Below are positions 33,572 to 42,368 of a stretch of DNA of 64,000 bases, one piece after another. The notes beneath the pieces are model-generated. The model did no database searches. It saw only the letters and a program-made list of their open reading frames with translations, and was not told the DNA's origin. Both the position numbers and the translations under genes were made by a program. This stretch comes from Acidimicrobiales bacterium (GTDB lineage: Bacteria; Actinomycetota; Acidimicrobiia; Acidimicrobiales; UBA8190), in contig DATKSK010000055.1 in the NCBI GenBank assembly GCA_035531755.1, positions 27,601 to 91,600 on the forward strand, given 5' to 3'. Within the stretch, counting starts at the first letter, position 1. The number at the start of each line of letters is the position of its first letter.

Positions 33572-33606
33572 CCCGAGAGGCCCACCCCGCAGACCGAGGA
33601 GACGAC

Positions 33607-34266
33607 ATGGACGACCGCACCGCCGAGCTCTTCGACCACGCCCGGTCGGCCAAGGGCTTCATGCCCGACGACGAGGGGGACGCGCTGTACCGCGCCGCCC
33701 GCCGGGCGGGGACGGAGGGGCCGGCCGCCGGTACCTTCGTGGAGATCGGAGCCTGGTGCGGCAAGTCGACCGTCTACCTCGGGGCGGCGGCCGAGGCCAC
33801 CGGCGCCGTGGTCGTCAGCATCGACCACCACCACGGCTCGGAGGAGAACCAGCCGGGCTGGGATCACCACGACGACGAGGTGGTCGACGCCCGCACCGGT
33901 CGCATCGACACCCTGCCGTTCTGGCGGCGCACGGTGGACGGCGCCGGGCTCGGCCACTGCGTCGTCGGCATCGTCGGCGACTCTCCGGTGGTGGCCTCAC
34001 GGTGGGCGACGCCGCTCGACCTGTGCTTCATCGACGGCGGGCACGGGCGCGAACCGGCGTGGGCCGACTACCGGGGATGGGCGCCGCACGTGGCCGTGGG
34101 CGGATGGCTGGCGATCCACGACGTGTTCCCCGACCCCGCCGACGGGGGCCGGCCCCCGTACGAGCTGTTCTGCGCGGCGCTCGACTCGGGTGAGTTCGTC
34201 GAGGACGGCGAGTGCGGGTCGCTGCGCGTGCTCAGGCGGGTGGCGCCGCCCGCCGGGGCTCGGTGA
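33607..34266 (+). CDS. SAM-dependent methyltransferase-like protein (Methyltransf_24 type)
   Basis: A 219-residue Rossmann-fold methyltransferase. The SAM motif is FVEIGAWCGKSTVYLGAAAE, followed by VVSIDHHHGSEENQPGWDHHD, GDSPVVAS and LCFIDGGHGREPAWADYRGW, where the Asp and several His could bind a metal, as in O-methyltransferases acting on sugars or phenols. Substrate unknown. GAGGAG lies 5 nt before the ATG, so unlike many neighbours it uses a ribosome-binding site. Its end overlaps the convergent gene by 35 bp. Confidence 0.8.
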   Translation: MDDRTAELFDHARSAKGFMPDDEGDALYRAARRAGTEGPAAGTFVEIGAWCGKSTVYLGAAAEATGAVVVSIDHHHGSEENQPGWDHHDDEVVDARTGRIDTLPFWRRTVDGAGLGHCVVGIVGDSPVVASRWATPLDLCFIDGGHGREPAWADYRGWAPHVAVGGWLAIHDVFPDPADGGRPPYELFCAALDSGEFVEDGECGSLRVLRRVAPPAGAR

Positions 34267-35377
34267 GGTCGAGCCCGTCGGGGATGGACTCACCCCGGAA
34301 CAACCCCGCCGCCGGGGTGGCGTTCGACAGCGCGTCGGCGGCGAGCACGATGGCGGCCGAGGTGTAGGTCGTCCGCTCGGCGAAGGGGAAGGTCTCCCGG
34401 TCGGGGTACACGATCCCCGTCAGGTACGACCCGTCGTCGCACCGGTGCGCCTGCGCCCAGGTGAGCAGCTCGAGCGCCTGTCCCGGGCGCCCGAGGGCGT
34501 CGAGGGCGAGGGCGCACTCGGCGGTCTCCGCGGCGGTGACCCACGGGCCCGTGGACACGCACCGCACGCCGCGGCCGGGCATGACGAAGGTGTCCCACCA
34601 GGAGTCGATCCGCTCGTCGGCGGCGTGGCCGGCGAGGGCACCGGACAGCACCGGGTAGTACCAGTCCATGGCGAACTCGTGCTTGGGCTCGAAGACCTGC
34701 GGCGTGTGCCCGATGGCGTGGGCGAGGCGCCCCGCCGCCAGCTCCCAGTCGGGGCGCTCGTCGCCGAGCGTCTCGGCGCAGGCGACACCGCAGCGCAGCG
34801 CGTGGTAGATCGACGACGAACCGGTGAGCAGTGGGTACCGGCCGGCGCGCCCGTCGGGGTCGACCGACCACAGCACGGCCCCGTCGTCGCGCTGGAAGCG
34901 CAGGACGAAGGCGAGCGCCCGGTCGACGACGGGCCACATGGACCGCAGGACCGCCATGTCCCCGGTGATGCGGAAGTGGTGCCAGGCACCGGTGGCCACG
35001 TAGGCGCACACGTTGGTGTCGAGACGGGGGTCCTTCACGCCGCTGCCGGGCTGGTAGTAGTTGAACCACGACCCGTCGGGCAGCTGGGTGTCGGCGAGCC
35101 ACTGGTAGGCGTGCACAGCCTCCTTGTGGAGGCCGGCGACCGTGAGGGCCATGGCCGACTCCACGTGGTTCCACGGGTCGCAGTGGCCGCCCTCGAACCA
35201 CGGGATCATGCCGTCGTGGCGCTGCACCGCCGCGATCGACTCGGCTGTCGCCACCACGTCGGCCGCGCCCAGCACGCCTGCAATTTCCGGGACCGGGACC
35301 ACCGCGGGGGCGTCGAGCACACGCTCCACGTCCTGCAGATGGGCGGTGACCGGAAGCATCCCCTCGGTTCGGGTCAT
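34232..35377 (-). CDS. Six-hairpin/prenyltransferase-like alpha-barrel protein
   Basis: A 381-residue soluble protein with a series of helical hairpins typical of (alpha/alpha)6 barrels. Motifs include GMIPWFEGGHCDPWNHVESAMAL, WLADTQLPDGSWFNYYQPG, VCAYVATGAWHHF, GPWVTAAETAECALALDAL and YLTGIVYPDRETFPF. Homologues are often named prenyltransferase, but repeats rich in Trp and acidic residues also fit a glycosidase. The ATG overlaps the methyltransferase stop by 4 bp (ATGA), so it is the last gene of a glycosyltransferase-methyltransferase operon and probably modifies or trims the same glycan. Confidence 0.72.
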   Translation of the reverse strand: MTRTEGMLPVTAHLQDVERVLDAPAVVPVPEIAGVLGAADVVATAESIAAVQRHDGMIPWFEGGHCDPWNHVESAMALTVAGLHKEAVHAYQWLADTQLPDGSWFNYYQPGSGVKDPRLDTNVCAYVATGAWHHFRITGDMAVLRSMWPVVDRALAFVLRFQRDDGAVLWSVDPDGRAGRYPLLTGSSSIYHALRCGVACAETLGDERPDWELAAGRLAHAIGHTPQVFEPKHEFAMDWYYPVLSGALAGHAADERIDSWWDTFVMPGRGVRCVSTGPWVTAAETAECALALDALGRPGQALELLTWAQAHRCDDGSYLTGIVYPDRETFPFAERTTYTSAAIVLAADALSNATPAAGLFRGESIPDGLDLTEPRRAAPPA

Positions 35378-36087
35378 GCGGGCTTCTCCAGGTAGACGAC
35401 GAGGCTCTTGCCGAGCACGGGATTGAGGACACGGTCCGCCATGCGCGTGAGGCGCGGGGCGCGGGTGATGTCCCAGACCAGGAGCCGGTGGTACGACCGC
35501 ACGAGCAGGTGGTCGTCACGGCGCGGGCCCACCCAGCAGCGCAGCCACCAGTAGGGCGAGTGCAGCGCGTGGGCGTGGTGGCTGGCCACGGGCCGCAGCC
35601 CCGCGCCGCGCAGGCGGTCGAAGAGCGTGGAGCGCCGGTAGATGCGCACGTGGCCGCCGGGGATGTCGTGGTACTCGTTCGACAGGGCCCAGTTCACGGC
35701 CTCGGGGCCGAAGCGCGGCACGGTGACGGCCATGGTGCCCCCCGGCCGCAGCACCCGCGACAGCTCGGCCATGGCGGAGCCGTCCTCGGGAATGTGCTCC
35801 AGGACCTCGGCGGCGATGACGCGGTCGAAGCTGGCGTCGGCGAACGGCAGGCGCAGGGCGTCGCCCTGGACGACGCCCGCCTCGTCGTCGGCCCGGACCT
35901 CGCCGGCGTCGAGCATGGCCCCGATGGTGTCGCGGACCTGGGCGACCTCCGTCGCCTGGGCGTCGAGGGCCACGACCCGCGCCCCGAGCCGGACCGCCTG
36001 GAAGGCGTGGCGGCCACCCCCGCAGCCCAGGTCGAGCAGCCGCTCACCCCGGCTCACGCCGAGGCGGTCGTAGTCGACGGTCAGCAC
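35374..36087 (-). CDS. Class I SAM-dependent methyltransferase
   Basis: A 237-residue methyltransferase of the UbiE/Methyltransf_11 type. SAM motif I is LLDLGCGGGRHAFQA, with VVALDAQATEV, GDALRLPFADASFDRVIAAEVLEHI and LSRVLRPGGTMAVTVPRF. The C-terminal third has basic and aromatic residues (HALHSPYWWLRCWVGPRRDD) that may touch a lipid or sugar substrate. The GTG begins 3 bp before the stop of the upstream glycosyltransferase, so the two are tightly coupled. Confidence 0.88.
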   Translation of the reverse strand: MLTVDYDRLGVSRGERLLDLGCGGGRHAFQAVRLGARVVALDAQATEVAQVRDTIGAMLDAGEVRADDEAGVVQGDALRLPFADASFDRVIAAEVLEHIPEDGSAMAELSRVLRPGGTMAVTVPRFGPEAVNWALSNEYHDIPGGHVRIYRRSTLFDRLRGAGLRPVASHHAHALHSPYWWLRCWVGPRRDDHLLVRSYHRLLVWDITRAPRLTRMADRVLNPVLGKSLVVYLEKPA

Positions 36088-37484
36088 GGCGCCACCGCCA
36101 CGCCCGAACCGGCGGCGCTGGCGCCGGGGCGGTGCGCGTCGAGCACGGCCCGGTACTGCTCGGCCGTGCCGCGGGCGGTCGCCTCCCAGGTGAAGCGCCC
36201 GAGCACCCGCTCGCGCCCGCCCGTGCCCAGGCGCTCGGCCAGGACCTCGTCGTCGAGGATCCGCCGGATGGCCCCGGCCAGGGCCTCGGCGTCGTCGGGC
36301 GTGACCAGCAGGCCGGTCTCGCCGTCGGCGCCCACGACCTCGGGGAGCGCCCCGCCGGTGGTCGCCACCAGGGGGACGCCGCACGCCATGGCCTCGATGG
36401 CCGGCAACGAGAACCCCTCGTAGAGCGACGGCACCACGGCCACCTGCGCCTCGGCGTACAGACCGGCGAGCTCGTCGTCGGAGATCCCGCTCACGCAGCG
36501 CACGGCGGGCCCGAGCCCGAGCCGCTCGATGGTGCGCGCCACCCGGCCGCCCTCGGTGGGACGCCCGATCACCACCAGCTCGACGTCGCGCTCGGTGCGC
36601 AGCTTGGCGAGCGCTTCGAGCAACGGGACCAGGCCCTTCATGGGCACGTCGCTCGACGACGTCACCATGAGCCGGCCCGGCACGCGGGGCCGTTCCGGGC
36701 GCGGGCGGAACACGGTGTGGTCCACGCCCACCGGCACCACGGTCATGCGCGCCGGAGGCACCCCCATCTGGGCGGCGATGTCCATCTTCGAGGACTCCGA
36801 CACCGTGACGACGCGCGGCAGCTGCTTGGCCACGCGCTTCTGCATGCCCAGGAAGCCGAACCAGCGGCGCTGGGTGAGGCGACGGTAGGCGTTCTCGGCG
36901 TGCGACAGGGCGAGCTGGCGGTCCACGGTGATGGGGTGGTGCAGCGTCGTGAGCAGTGGCCACCCGTCCTCGAGCATGCCGAGCAGCCCCGACCCCAGGC
37001 ACTGGTTGTCGTGCACGATGTCGAAGTCGCCGCGGCGAGCCGCCAGCAGTCGCCGCACGCGCAGCGAGAACGTGCGGGGCTCGGGGAACCCGGCCGTGCA
37101 CATGACCCCGAACTCGAGCAGGTCGATCGACGAGCGCAGCTCGCGCGGGTGCGGCAGTCGGAACGGGTCGGGGTCCCGGTACAGGTCGAGGCCCGGGACG
37201 GGCGTGAACCCGACGCCGTCGTCGAGCACCGGCCACGGCTGGCCGGCGAAGACCTCCACCGAGTGGCCGAGGCGCACGAGCTCCCGGGCCAGGTGACGGG
37301 TGTAGACGCCCTGGCCCCCACAGCGCGGGTTGCCCCGGTAGACCAGGTAGGCGATGCGCAGGCCCCCGGGCCGGGGGGGCGTGGCGGGCCGGGGGGCAGG
37401 CACGTCGATCTCGGTGCTGCGCTCCCATGACCTGCGGATTTCGGCCAGGCGCTGGCGCGGGCTCTTAGGCACGCGCGTCAGCAC
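36081..37484 (-). CDS. Glycosyltransferase family 4 protein
   Basis: A retaining GT-B glycosyltransferase of about 467 residues. RIAYLVYRGNPRCGGQGVYTRHLARELVRLGHSVEVF is the N-domain glycine loop, TLHHPITVDRQLA follows, and the C-domain nucleotide-sugar site has PVGVDHTVFRP, VTSSSDVPMKGLVPLLEAL and SLYEGFSLPAIEAMACGVPLVATTGGALPEVV with the E-x7-E pair. Acceptor unknown; with the two downstream genes it should build and methylate a cell-surface or storage glycan. The start is uncertain: GTG 37484 is used, TTG 37535 and GTG 37472 are possible; the first 40 residues are a basic, Pro-rich lead. Confidence 0.87.
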   Translation of the reverse strand: MLTRVPKSPRQRLAEIRRSWERSTEIDVPAPRPATPPRPGGLRIAYLVYRGNPRCGGQGVYTRHLARELVRLGHSVEVFAGQPWPVLDDGVGFTPVPGLDLYRDPDPFRLPHPRELRSSIDLLEFGVMCTAGFPEPRTFSLRVRRLLAARRGDFDIVHDNQCLGSGLLGMLEDGWPLLTTLHHPITVDRQLALSHAENAYRRLTQRRWFGFLGMQKRVAKQLPRVVTVSESSKMDIAAQMGVPPARMTVVPVGVDHTVFRPRPERPRVPGRLMVTSSSDVPMKGLVPLLEALAKLRTERDVELVVIGRPTEGGRVARTIERLGLGPAVRCVSGISDDELAGLYAEAQVAVVPSLYEGFSLPAIEAMACGVPLVATTGGALPEVVGADGETGLLVTPDDAEALAGAIRRILDDEVLAERLGTGGRERVLGRFTWEATARGTAEQYRAVLDAHRPGASAAGSGVAVAPC

Positions 37485-37611
37485 CGGGAGCGACCATGGC
37501 CGATCAGCCTCCCCCGGATGGCCACCGTGGCGCAAACGGCGCCTCGCAGGCGCGGGCCGGGTGCGGGCCGAGGCGCGGGACCGGGCGCGGGACGGGGCGC
37601 GGCCCGTCCAC

Positions 37612-37617
37612 TAGGTT
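37612..37617 (+). promoter_or_regulatory. -10 box before the MgtE-N/CBS gene
   Basis: TAGGTT, about 70 bp before the ATG at 37687, lies between divergent genes and is the best -10 candidate here. Confidence 0.38.
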
Positions 37618-37686
37618 GAGGGCGGCTGTACCGCACTGCGTCCGGGGCGGATGCACCGCACCGCGTCGCTCGAGGAGCGCCGAGGA

Positions 37687-38946
37687 ATGGCAGTCGAGAT
37701 CCTGCACCTGTCGAGCGTGGTCAAGAGCGCGCTCGTCGACCGGGACGGGGACCGGCTCGGGCGCGTCGAGGACCTCATCGCCCGCCTGGGCTTCGCCCCC
37801 CACCCGCCCGTGACCGGCCTGGTGGTCAGGATCGCCCACCGCCAGCTGTTCGTCCCCATCTCCATCGTGTCGGACCTGCGCCCGGGCCGGGTGCAGTTCC
37901 TGGGGGACACCGTGAGCCTGCGGCGGTTCGAACGGCGCCCCGGCGAGATGCTCCTGTCGAAGGACCTCCGGGCGCGCCACCTCATCAACCTGCAGGGGGC
38001 CCGGCTGATCCGCGCCAACGAGATCGAGCTCGCCCGGCGCGACGGCCGGTGGGAGGTCGTGGCGGTGGACCCGAGCCCCCGGGTGGCCCTGCGGCGCCTG
38101 CTCCCGCGCGGCCTCGGCCGGCGCATCCCCGCGGGCAAGGTCGTCGACTGGGCGAGCATCGAGCCCTTCGTGGCGCATGTGCCCTCGGCCCGCCTGCGCA
38201 TCCCCTACCGCAAGCTCGCCCGGCTGCACCCCGCGCAGATCGCCGACCTGGTGGAAGCGGCCTCGCACGAGGAAGGCGAGGAGATCATCGAGGCCGTCGG
38301 CCAGGACCGCGAGCTCGAGGCCGACGTGTTCGAGGAGCTCGACGCCGAGCACCAGATCGAGTTCGTCCGGAGCCGTACCGACGCCGAGGCCGCCCGCCTC
38401 CTCGCCACCATGGCCCCCGACGACGCCGCCGACCTGATCACCGAGCTCGACCAGGAGCGGCGCCTGCCGCTGCTGGGCCTGCTCCCGGCCCCCCAGCAGC
38501 GCAAGATCCGGGCCCTGCTCAGCTACAACCCCGAGACCGCCGGGGGGCTCATGAGCCCCGACTTCCTGTGCCTGCCGGGGTCGACGCCGGTGGGCGACGT
38601 GCTCGAGGCCGTCCGCGCCAGCAGCGCCCCACCCGAGGCCCTGGCGGTGGTGTTCGCCCGGGGGGCCGAGGGCCGGGTGACCGGCTCGGCGTCGGTGGTG
38701 TCGCTCGTGCAGGCGTCGCCGACGGCCACCCTCGGGTCGGTGGTGCGCCCCAACCCGGCGCACGTGCACCCGGACTGGGACCTGCACGCCGTGACGCGGA
38801 AGATGACGGACTTCAACCTGACCGTCGCCCCCGTCATGGACGACCAGCACCGGATGGTCGGCGTCGTCACCGTCGACGACGTGCTCGAGATGCTCATCCC
38901 GACGGGCTGGCGCCGCGAGTTCGGGATGACGTCGGTCGAGGAGTGA
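37687..38946 (+). CDS. PRC-barrel, MgtE N-terminal and CBS domain protein
   Basis: A 419-residue soluble protein with the regulatory parts of the MgtE magnesium channel but no membrane domain. Residues 10-80 form a PRC-barrel-like domain (SALVDRDGDRLGRVEDLIARLG); about 180-290 is the MgtE N superhelix (AQIADLVEAASHEEGEEIIEAV, MAPDDAADLITEL); about 285-415 is a CBS pair (YNPETAGGLMSPDFLCLPGSTPVGDVL, LTVAPVMDDQHRMVGVVTVDDVLEML). In MgtE these parts sense Mg2+. The next gene is an NRAMP-related transporter, so this is likely its cytoplasmic Mg2+ or Mn2+ sensor. ATG 37687 has GAGGAG 10 nt upstream; 37651 is an alternative. Confidence 0.85.
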   Translation: MAVEILHLSSVVKSALVDRDGDRLGRVEDLIARLGFAPHPPVTGLVVRIAHRQLFVPISIVSDLRPGRVQFLGDTVSLRRFERRPGEMLLSKDLRARHLINLQGARLIRANEIELARRDGRWEVVAVDPSPRVALRRLLPRGLGRRIPAGKVVDWASIEPFVAHVPSARLRIPYRKLARLHPAQIADLVEAASHEEGEEIIEAVGQDRELEADVFEELDAEHQIEFVRSRTDAEAARLLATMAPDDAADLITELDQERRLPLLGLLPAPQQRKIRALLSYNPETAGGLMSPDFLCLPGSTPVGDVLEAVRASSAPPEALAVVFARGAEGRVTGSASVVSLVQASPTATLGSVVRPNPAHVHPDWDLHAVTRKMTDFNLTVAPVMDDQHRMVGVVTVDDVLEMLIPTGWRREFGMTSVEE

Positions 38947-38950
38947 CCGC

Positions 38951-38982
38951 CGACGGCGGGCCCCTGGCCGTGCCCGCCGTCG
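38951..38982 (+). terminator. Hairpin terminator after the MgtE-N/CBS gene
   Basis: A perfect 11-bp inverted repeat, CGACGGCGGGC and GCCCGCCGTCG, with a 10-nt loop, starts 5 bp after the stop codon. A second stem, CTGGTC/GACCAG, lies at 39020-39042. There is no U-tract. It implies that the transporter gene downstream is read from its own promoter. Confidence 0.68.
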
Positions 38983-39054
38983 GGACTCCCGTGGCTCGAC
39001 GCCCGCGGTCGGGACGCCTCTGGTCGGGACTCCCCTGACCAGGGCCCCAGCAGA

Positions 39055-39390
39055 TAGGATCGCCTTCCAAGCAGCCACGCCTCGGCCGGGACCCCGGCGA
39101 GACACGGTGCGCCGCATGCAACCCGCGGCGAGTCCGGCGCCCTACCGGACGTCACCGGTCCTCTGGTGCGGCTTGAGAGGGCCGGGCAAAGGAGCAGCGC
39201 TGCACGCTGACCCGTCACCTCGACGATTCACGCGCGCACGCCGCCGAGCAGGCATGACGCCACTGGGCTGACCCGGGGCCGACCTGCGCGTGGCGTGCGC
39301 GCGACCCATGCACGCCTACGACGCCGGCACCGTCGGGAGGTTCAATGGCCGACCAGGCCCTGCATACCGAGAACTGCCTCGCGGCCCGCC
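39055..39390 (+). other. Promoter and long structured leader of the NRAMP gene
   Basis: About 440 bp separate the CBS gene and the transporter gene, with no coding region. TAGGAT (39055-39060) is a good -10 box, giving an untranslated leader of about 320 nt. It contains three hairpins in a row: GCCGGG/CCCGGC near 39085, CGCCGC/GCGGCG near 39110, and TCCGG/CCGGA near 39133. A leader like this before a metal transporter could be a riboswitch, but I cannot match it to the M-box or the Mn2+ (yybP-ykoY) class. Confidence 0.45.
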
Positions 39391-40980
39391 ATGGGTGACG
39401 CGCGCGACGGCGACATCCATGGCGCGCTGGGCAGCATCAGCCTCCACGACGAGGCGCCCCGGCGGTCATGGCGCGCGCGCCTGCTCACACTGCTCGCCAT
39501 CATCGGGCCCGGGCTCATCGTCATGGTGGGCGACAACGACGCCGGCGGGGTCGCCACCTACGCGCAGGCGGGGCAGAACTACGGGCTGAGCCTGCTGTGG
39601 ACGCTGCCCCTGCTCATCCCGGTCCTGATCGTGAACCAGGAGATGGTCGTCCGGCTGGGTGCGGTATGCGGCGTGGGACACGCCCGGCTGATCCGGGAGC
39701 GGTTCGGCAGGTTCTGGGGGGCGTTCTCGGTCGGCGACCTCTTCGTCCTGAACTTCCTCACCATCGTCACCGAGTTCATCGGCGTCAGCCTGGCGCTCGA
39801 CTTCTTCGGGGTGAGCCCCTACATCTCGGTGCCGCTGGCCGCGCTCGGGCTCGTGGCCATGACCGCCAGCGGGAGCTTCCGCCGCTGGGAGCGGTTCATG
39901 CTGGTGTTCATCGTCGCCAACTTCCTCGTCATCCCGTTGGCGATCTACGCGCACCCCCACGCCGGCCCGGTGTTCCGGCACTTCGTGCTCCCCGGCGTGG
40001 CCGGCGGGTTCAATTCGACGTCGATCCTGGTCATCATCGCCATCGTCGGCACGACGGTGGCCCCCTGGCAGCTGTTCTTCCAGCAGTCAAACATCGTGGA
40101 CAAGCGCATCACGCCCCGCTGGATGAACTACGAGCGCGCCGACACGATCATCGGTTCCTTCGTGACGGTGCTCGCCGCCAGCCTCATCGTCATCACCGCC
40201 GCCTTCGCCTTCGGCGGCACGCGGGCGGCGGGGCACTTCACGAACGCGGGCGGCGTGGCCCACGCCCTCGACCACTACCTCGGCAACGCCACGGGCACCC
40301 TCTTCGCCATCGTGCTGCTCAACGCATCGATCATCGGCGCCGCGGCGGTGACCCTGTCGACCTCGTACGCGTTCGGCGACATGTTCGGCATGAGCCATTC
40401 GCTGCACCGCCGGGTCCGCGACGCCAAAGGCTTCTACGCCACGTTCGCGGCGATCGTGGGGGCGGCGGCCGGAATCGTCCTGATCCCCGGGGCACCGCTC
40501 GGGCTCATCACGACCGCCGTACAGGCGCTCGCCGGCGTCCTGCTCCCGAGCGCCACGGTGTTCCTCCTGCTGCTGTGCAACGACAAGGCGGTGCTGGGCC
40601 CGTGGGTGAACCGCCCGTGGCTCAACGCCGTGGCCACCACGATCGTGTCGGTGCTGTTCGTGCTGTCGCTGATCCTGATGACCACCACCGTCTTCCCCCA
40701 CGTCGACGTGGTGGCGCTGCTGGCGGGGCTGGGCGCCGCCCTGGCGCTGGTGCTGGTGCTGGCGGGGGGGCTGTACCTGCGGGCGGTCGTCCGGCGCCCG
40801 CCGCCCGACGCGGACGAACAGGCCCGGCGGGTGAACTGGCGCATGCCGCCCCTCGCCCTGCTCGAGCGGCCCACCTGGTCGCGGGGGCGCACCGCCACGA
40901 TGGTCCTGATGTACGGGTACCTGGTCGTGGCGGTCGCCATGCTCCTGGTGAAGGCGGTCCAGCTGGGCGGGCACTCGTGA
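39391..40980 (+). CDS. NRAMP-related divalent metal transporter (possible Mg2+ type)
   Basis: A 529-residue membrane transporter with 11-12 helices. Helix 1 has VMVGDNDAGGV (D48-N49-D50) where classical NRAMPs have DPGN. Helix 6 has GTTVAPWQLFFQQS (residues 220-233) where Mn2+/Fe2+ transporters have a metal-binding Met before the Pro. Loss of that Met is a mark of the NRAMP-related Mg2+ transporters (NRMT), so Mg2+ or Mn2+ uptake is likely; this rests on family knowledge. The N-terminal 30 residues and a C-terminal helix are extra. Adjacent MgtE-N/CBS protein fits Mg2+ control. Start ATG 39391 lacks a clear ribosome-binding site. Confidence 0.86.
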   Translation: MGDARDGDIHGALGSISLHDEAPRRSWRARLLTLLAIIGPGLIVMVGDNDAGGVATYAQAGQNYGLSLLWTLPLLIPVLIVNQEMVVRLGAVCGVGHARLIRERFGRFWGAFSVGDLFVLNFLTIVTEFIGVSLALDFFGVSPYISVPLAALGLVAMTASGSFRRWERFMLVFIVANFLVIPLAIYAHPHAGPVFRHFVLPGVAGGFNSTSILVIIAIVGTTVAPWQLFFQQSNIVDKRITPRWMNYERADTIIGSFVTVLAASLIVITAAFAFGGTRAAGHFTNAGGVAHALDHYLGNATGTLFAIVLLNASIIGAAAVTLSTSYAFGDMFGMSHSLHRRVRDAKGFYATFAAIVGAAAGIVLIPGAPLGLITTAVQALAGVLLPSATVFLLLLCNDKAVLGPWVNRPWLNAVATTIVSVLFVLSLILMTTTVFPHVDVVALLAGLGAALALVLVLAGGLYLRAVVRRPPPDADEQARRVNWRMPPLALLERPTWSRGRTATMVLMYGYLVVAVAMLLVKAVQLGGHS

Positions 40981-41092
40981 GGCCGCCCCCGGGGCGGCCG
41001 CCGTCTGGCCGCGGGACCGGCACGGCGGTACCGTCGGCGTCGTGCCCGCCTGCCCGCACCAAGCGCCCTTCCCCCCGCACTAGGAGCGTCCC

Positions 41093-42328
41093 ATGGACCT
41101 GACCTATCCCCCCGAGGCGGAGGCCTTCCGCACGGAGGTCCGGGCCTGGCTGGAGGACAACCTCCCCGAGGGGTGGTTCGACCCCGGGACCCGGCCCTCG
41201 GGTGCCGAGCGCGAGGCGTTCAACGCCCGGTGGATCCGCACGCTGCACGAGGGGGGCTGGATCTGCGCCTCGTGGCCGACCGAGTACGGGGGCAAGGGGC
41301 TGTCGCTGATCGAGCAGGTGGTCCTGAACGAGGAGTTCGCCCGGGCCGACGCCCCCATGCGGGCCGACTTCTTCGGCGACACCCTGGTGGGCCCGACGAT
41401 CCTGCAGTGGGGAACCGAGGAGCAGAAGCGGGAGTTCATCCCCCAGATCCTCGACGGCACCATCACGTGGTGCCAGGGGTTCTCCGAGCCCGACGCCGGG
41501 AGCGACCTGGCGTCGCTCAAGACCCGCGCCGCGCTCGACGGGGACGAGTGGGTCGTGAACGGCCAGAAGGTGTGGACGACGCAGGCCCAGTTCGCCGACT
41601 ACATCTTCCTCCTCGCCCGGACCGACCCCGGGGCCCCCAAGCACGCGGGGATCTCCTACCTCCTCGTCCCCATGAAGCAGCCGGGGGTCGACGTGCGCCC
41701 CATCAAGCAGGTCGACGGCTCGTCGGAGTTCAACGAGGTGTACTTCACCGACGTGCGGTGCCCCAAGGAGAACGTGGTGGGGGGCGTCAACAACGGCTGG
41801 AAGGTCGCCATGACCACTCTGGGCTTCGAACGGGGGGCGTCGTCGACGACCGGGCACCGCCGGTTCGAGAAGGAGCTCGACCAGATCGTGGCCGAGGCCC
41901 GCCGCACGGGGCGCATCACCGACCCCCGCGTCCGCCAGGGCCTCGCCCGGGCCTGGACCAAGGTGAAGATCATGAAGATCAACGGCTACCGGTCCCTCAC
42001 CGACGCGCTCCACGGGACCCACCACGCCGCCGCGCTGGGCGCGATGCACAAGATGTTCTGGTCCGAGTACCACCAGGCGACCATGACGCTCGCCATGGAC
42101 ATCCTCGGCCTCGAGAGCCTGATCCTGACCGGCACCGACGGTGACGACGACGACGGCCTGCGCCGCTCGCGCCGGGGCGGGACGGGCTATCCGGTCAGCG
42201 ACCTCCAGGCGTCGTTCTTCTTCAGCCGCTCGGAGACCATCTGGGGCGGCACGGCGGAGATCCAGCGCAACATCGTGGGTGAGCGAGTCCTCGGCCTCCC
42301 GAAGGAGCCCAGACCCACCGGCGCCTGA
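41093..42328 (+). CDS. Acyl-CoA dehydrogenase
   Basis: FAD enzyme that oxidises an acyl-CoA to the enoyl-CoA. The 411-residue protein has the family layout: helical N-domain (YPPEAEAFRTEVRAWLEDNLP), ASWPTEYGGKG, the substrate/FAD strand WCQGFSEPDAGSDLASLKT, KVWTTQAQFADY, and a C-terminal helical domain ending SETIWGGTAEIQRNIVGERVLGLP. This WCQGFSEP form resembles actinobacterial FadE proteins involved in lipid or steroid side-chain breakdown; the substrate is not settled. AGGAG sits 6 nt before the ATG. Confidence 0.93.
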   Translation: MDLTYPPEAEAFRTEVRAWLEDNLPEGWFDPGTRPSGAEREAFNARWIRTLHEGGWICASWPTEYGGKGLSLIEQVVLNEEFARADAPMRADFFGDTLVGPTILQWGTEEQKREFIPQILDGTITWCQGFSEPDAGSDLASLKTRAALDGDEWVVNGQKVWTTQAQFADYIFLLARTDPGAPKHAGISYLLVPMKQPGVDVRPIKQVDGSSEFNEVYFTDVRCPKENVVGGVNNGWKVAMTTLGFERGASSTTGHRRFEKELDQIVAEARRTGRITDPRVRQGLARAWTKVKIMKINGYRSLTDALHGTHHAAALGAMHKMFWSEYHQATMTLAMDILGLESLILTGTDGDDDDGLRRSRRGGTGYPVSDLQASFFFSRSETIWGGTAEIQRNIVGERVLGLPKEPRPTGA

Positions 42329-42368
42329 GCCCGCGGCGCGCCGGTCCGCCGGTTCGTGCCCCGGCCCG

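Noticed and set aside
38983..39390. M-box or yybP-ykoY riboswitch before the NRAMP gene
   Set aside because: Hairpins exist, but the conserved loop sequences of both classes are absent, so no class name is given.
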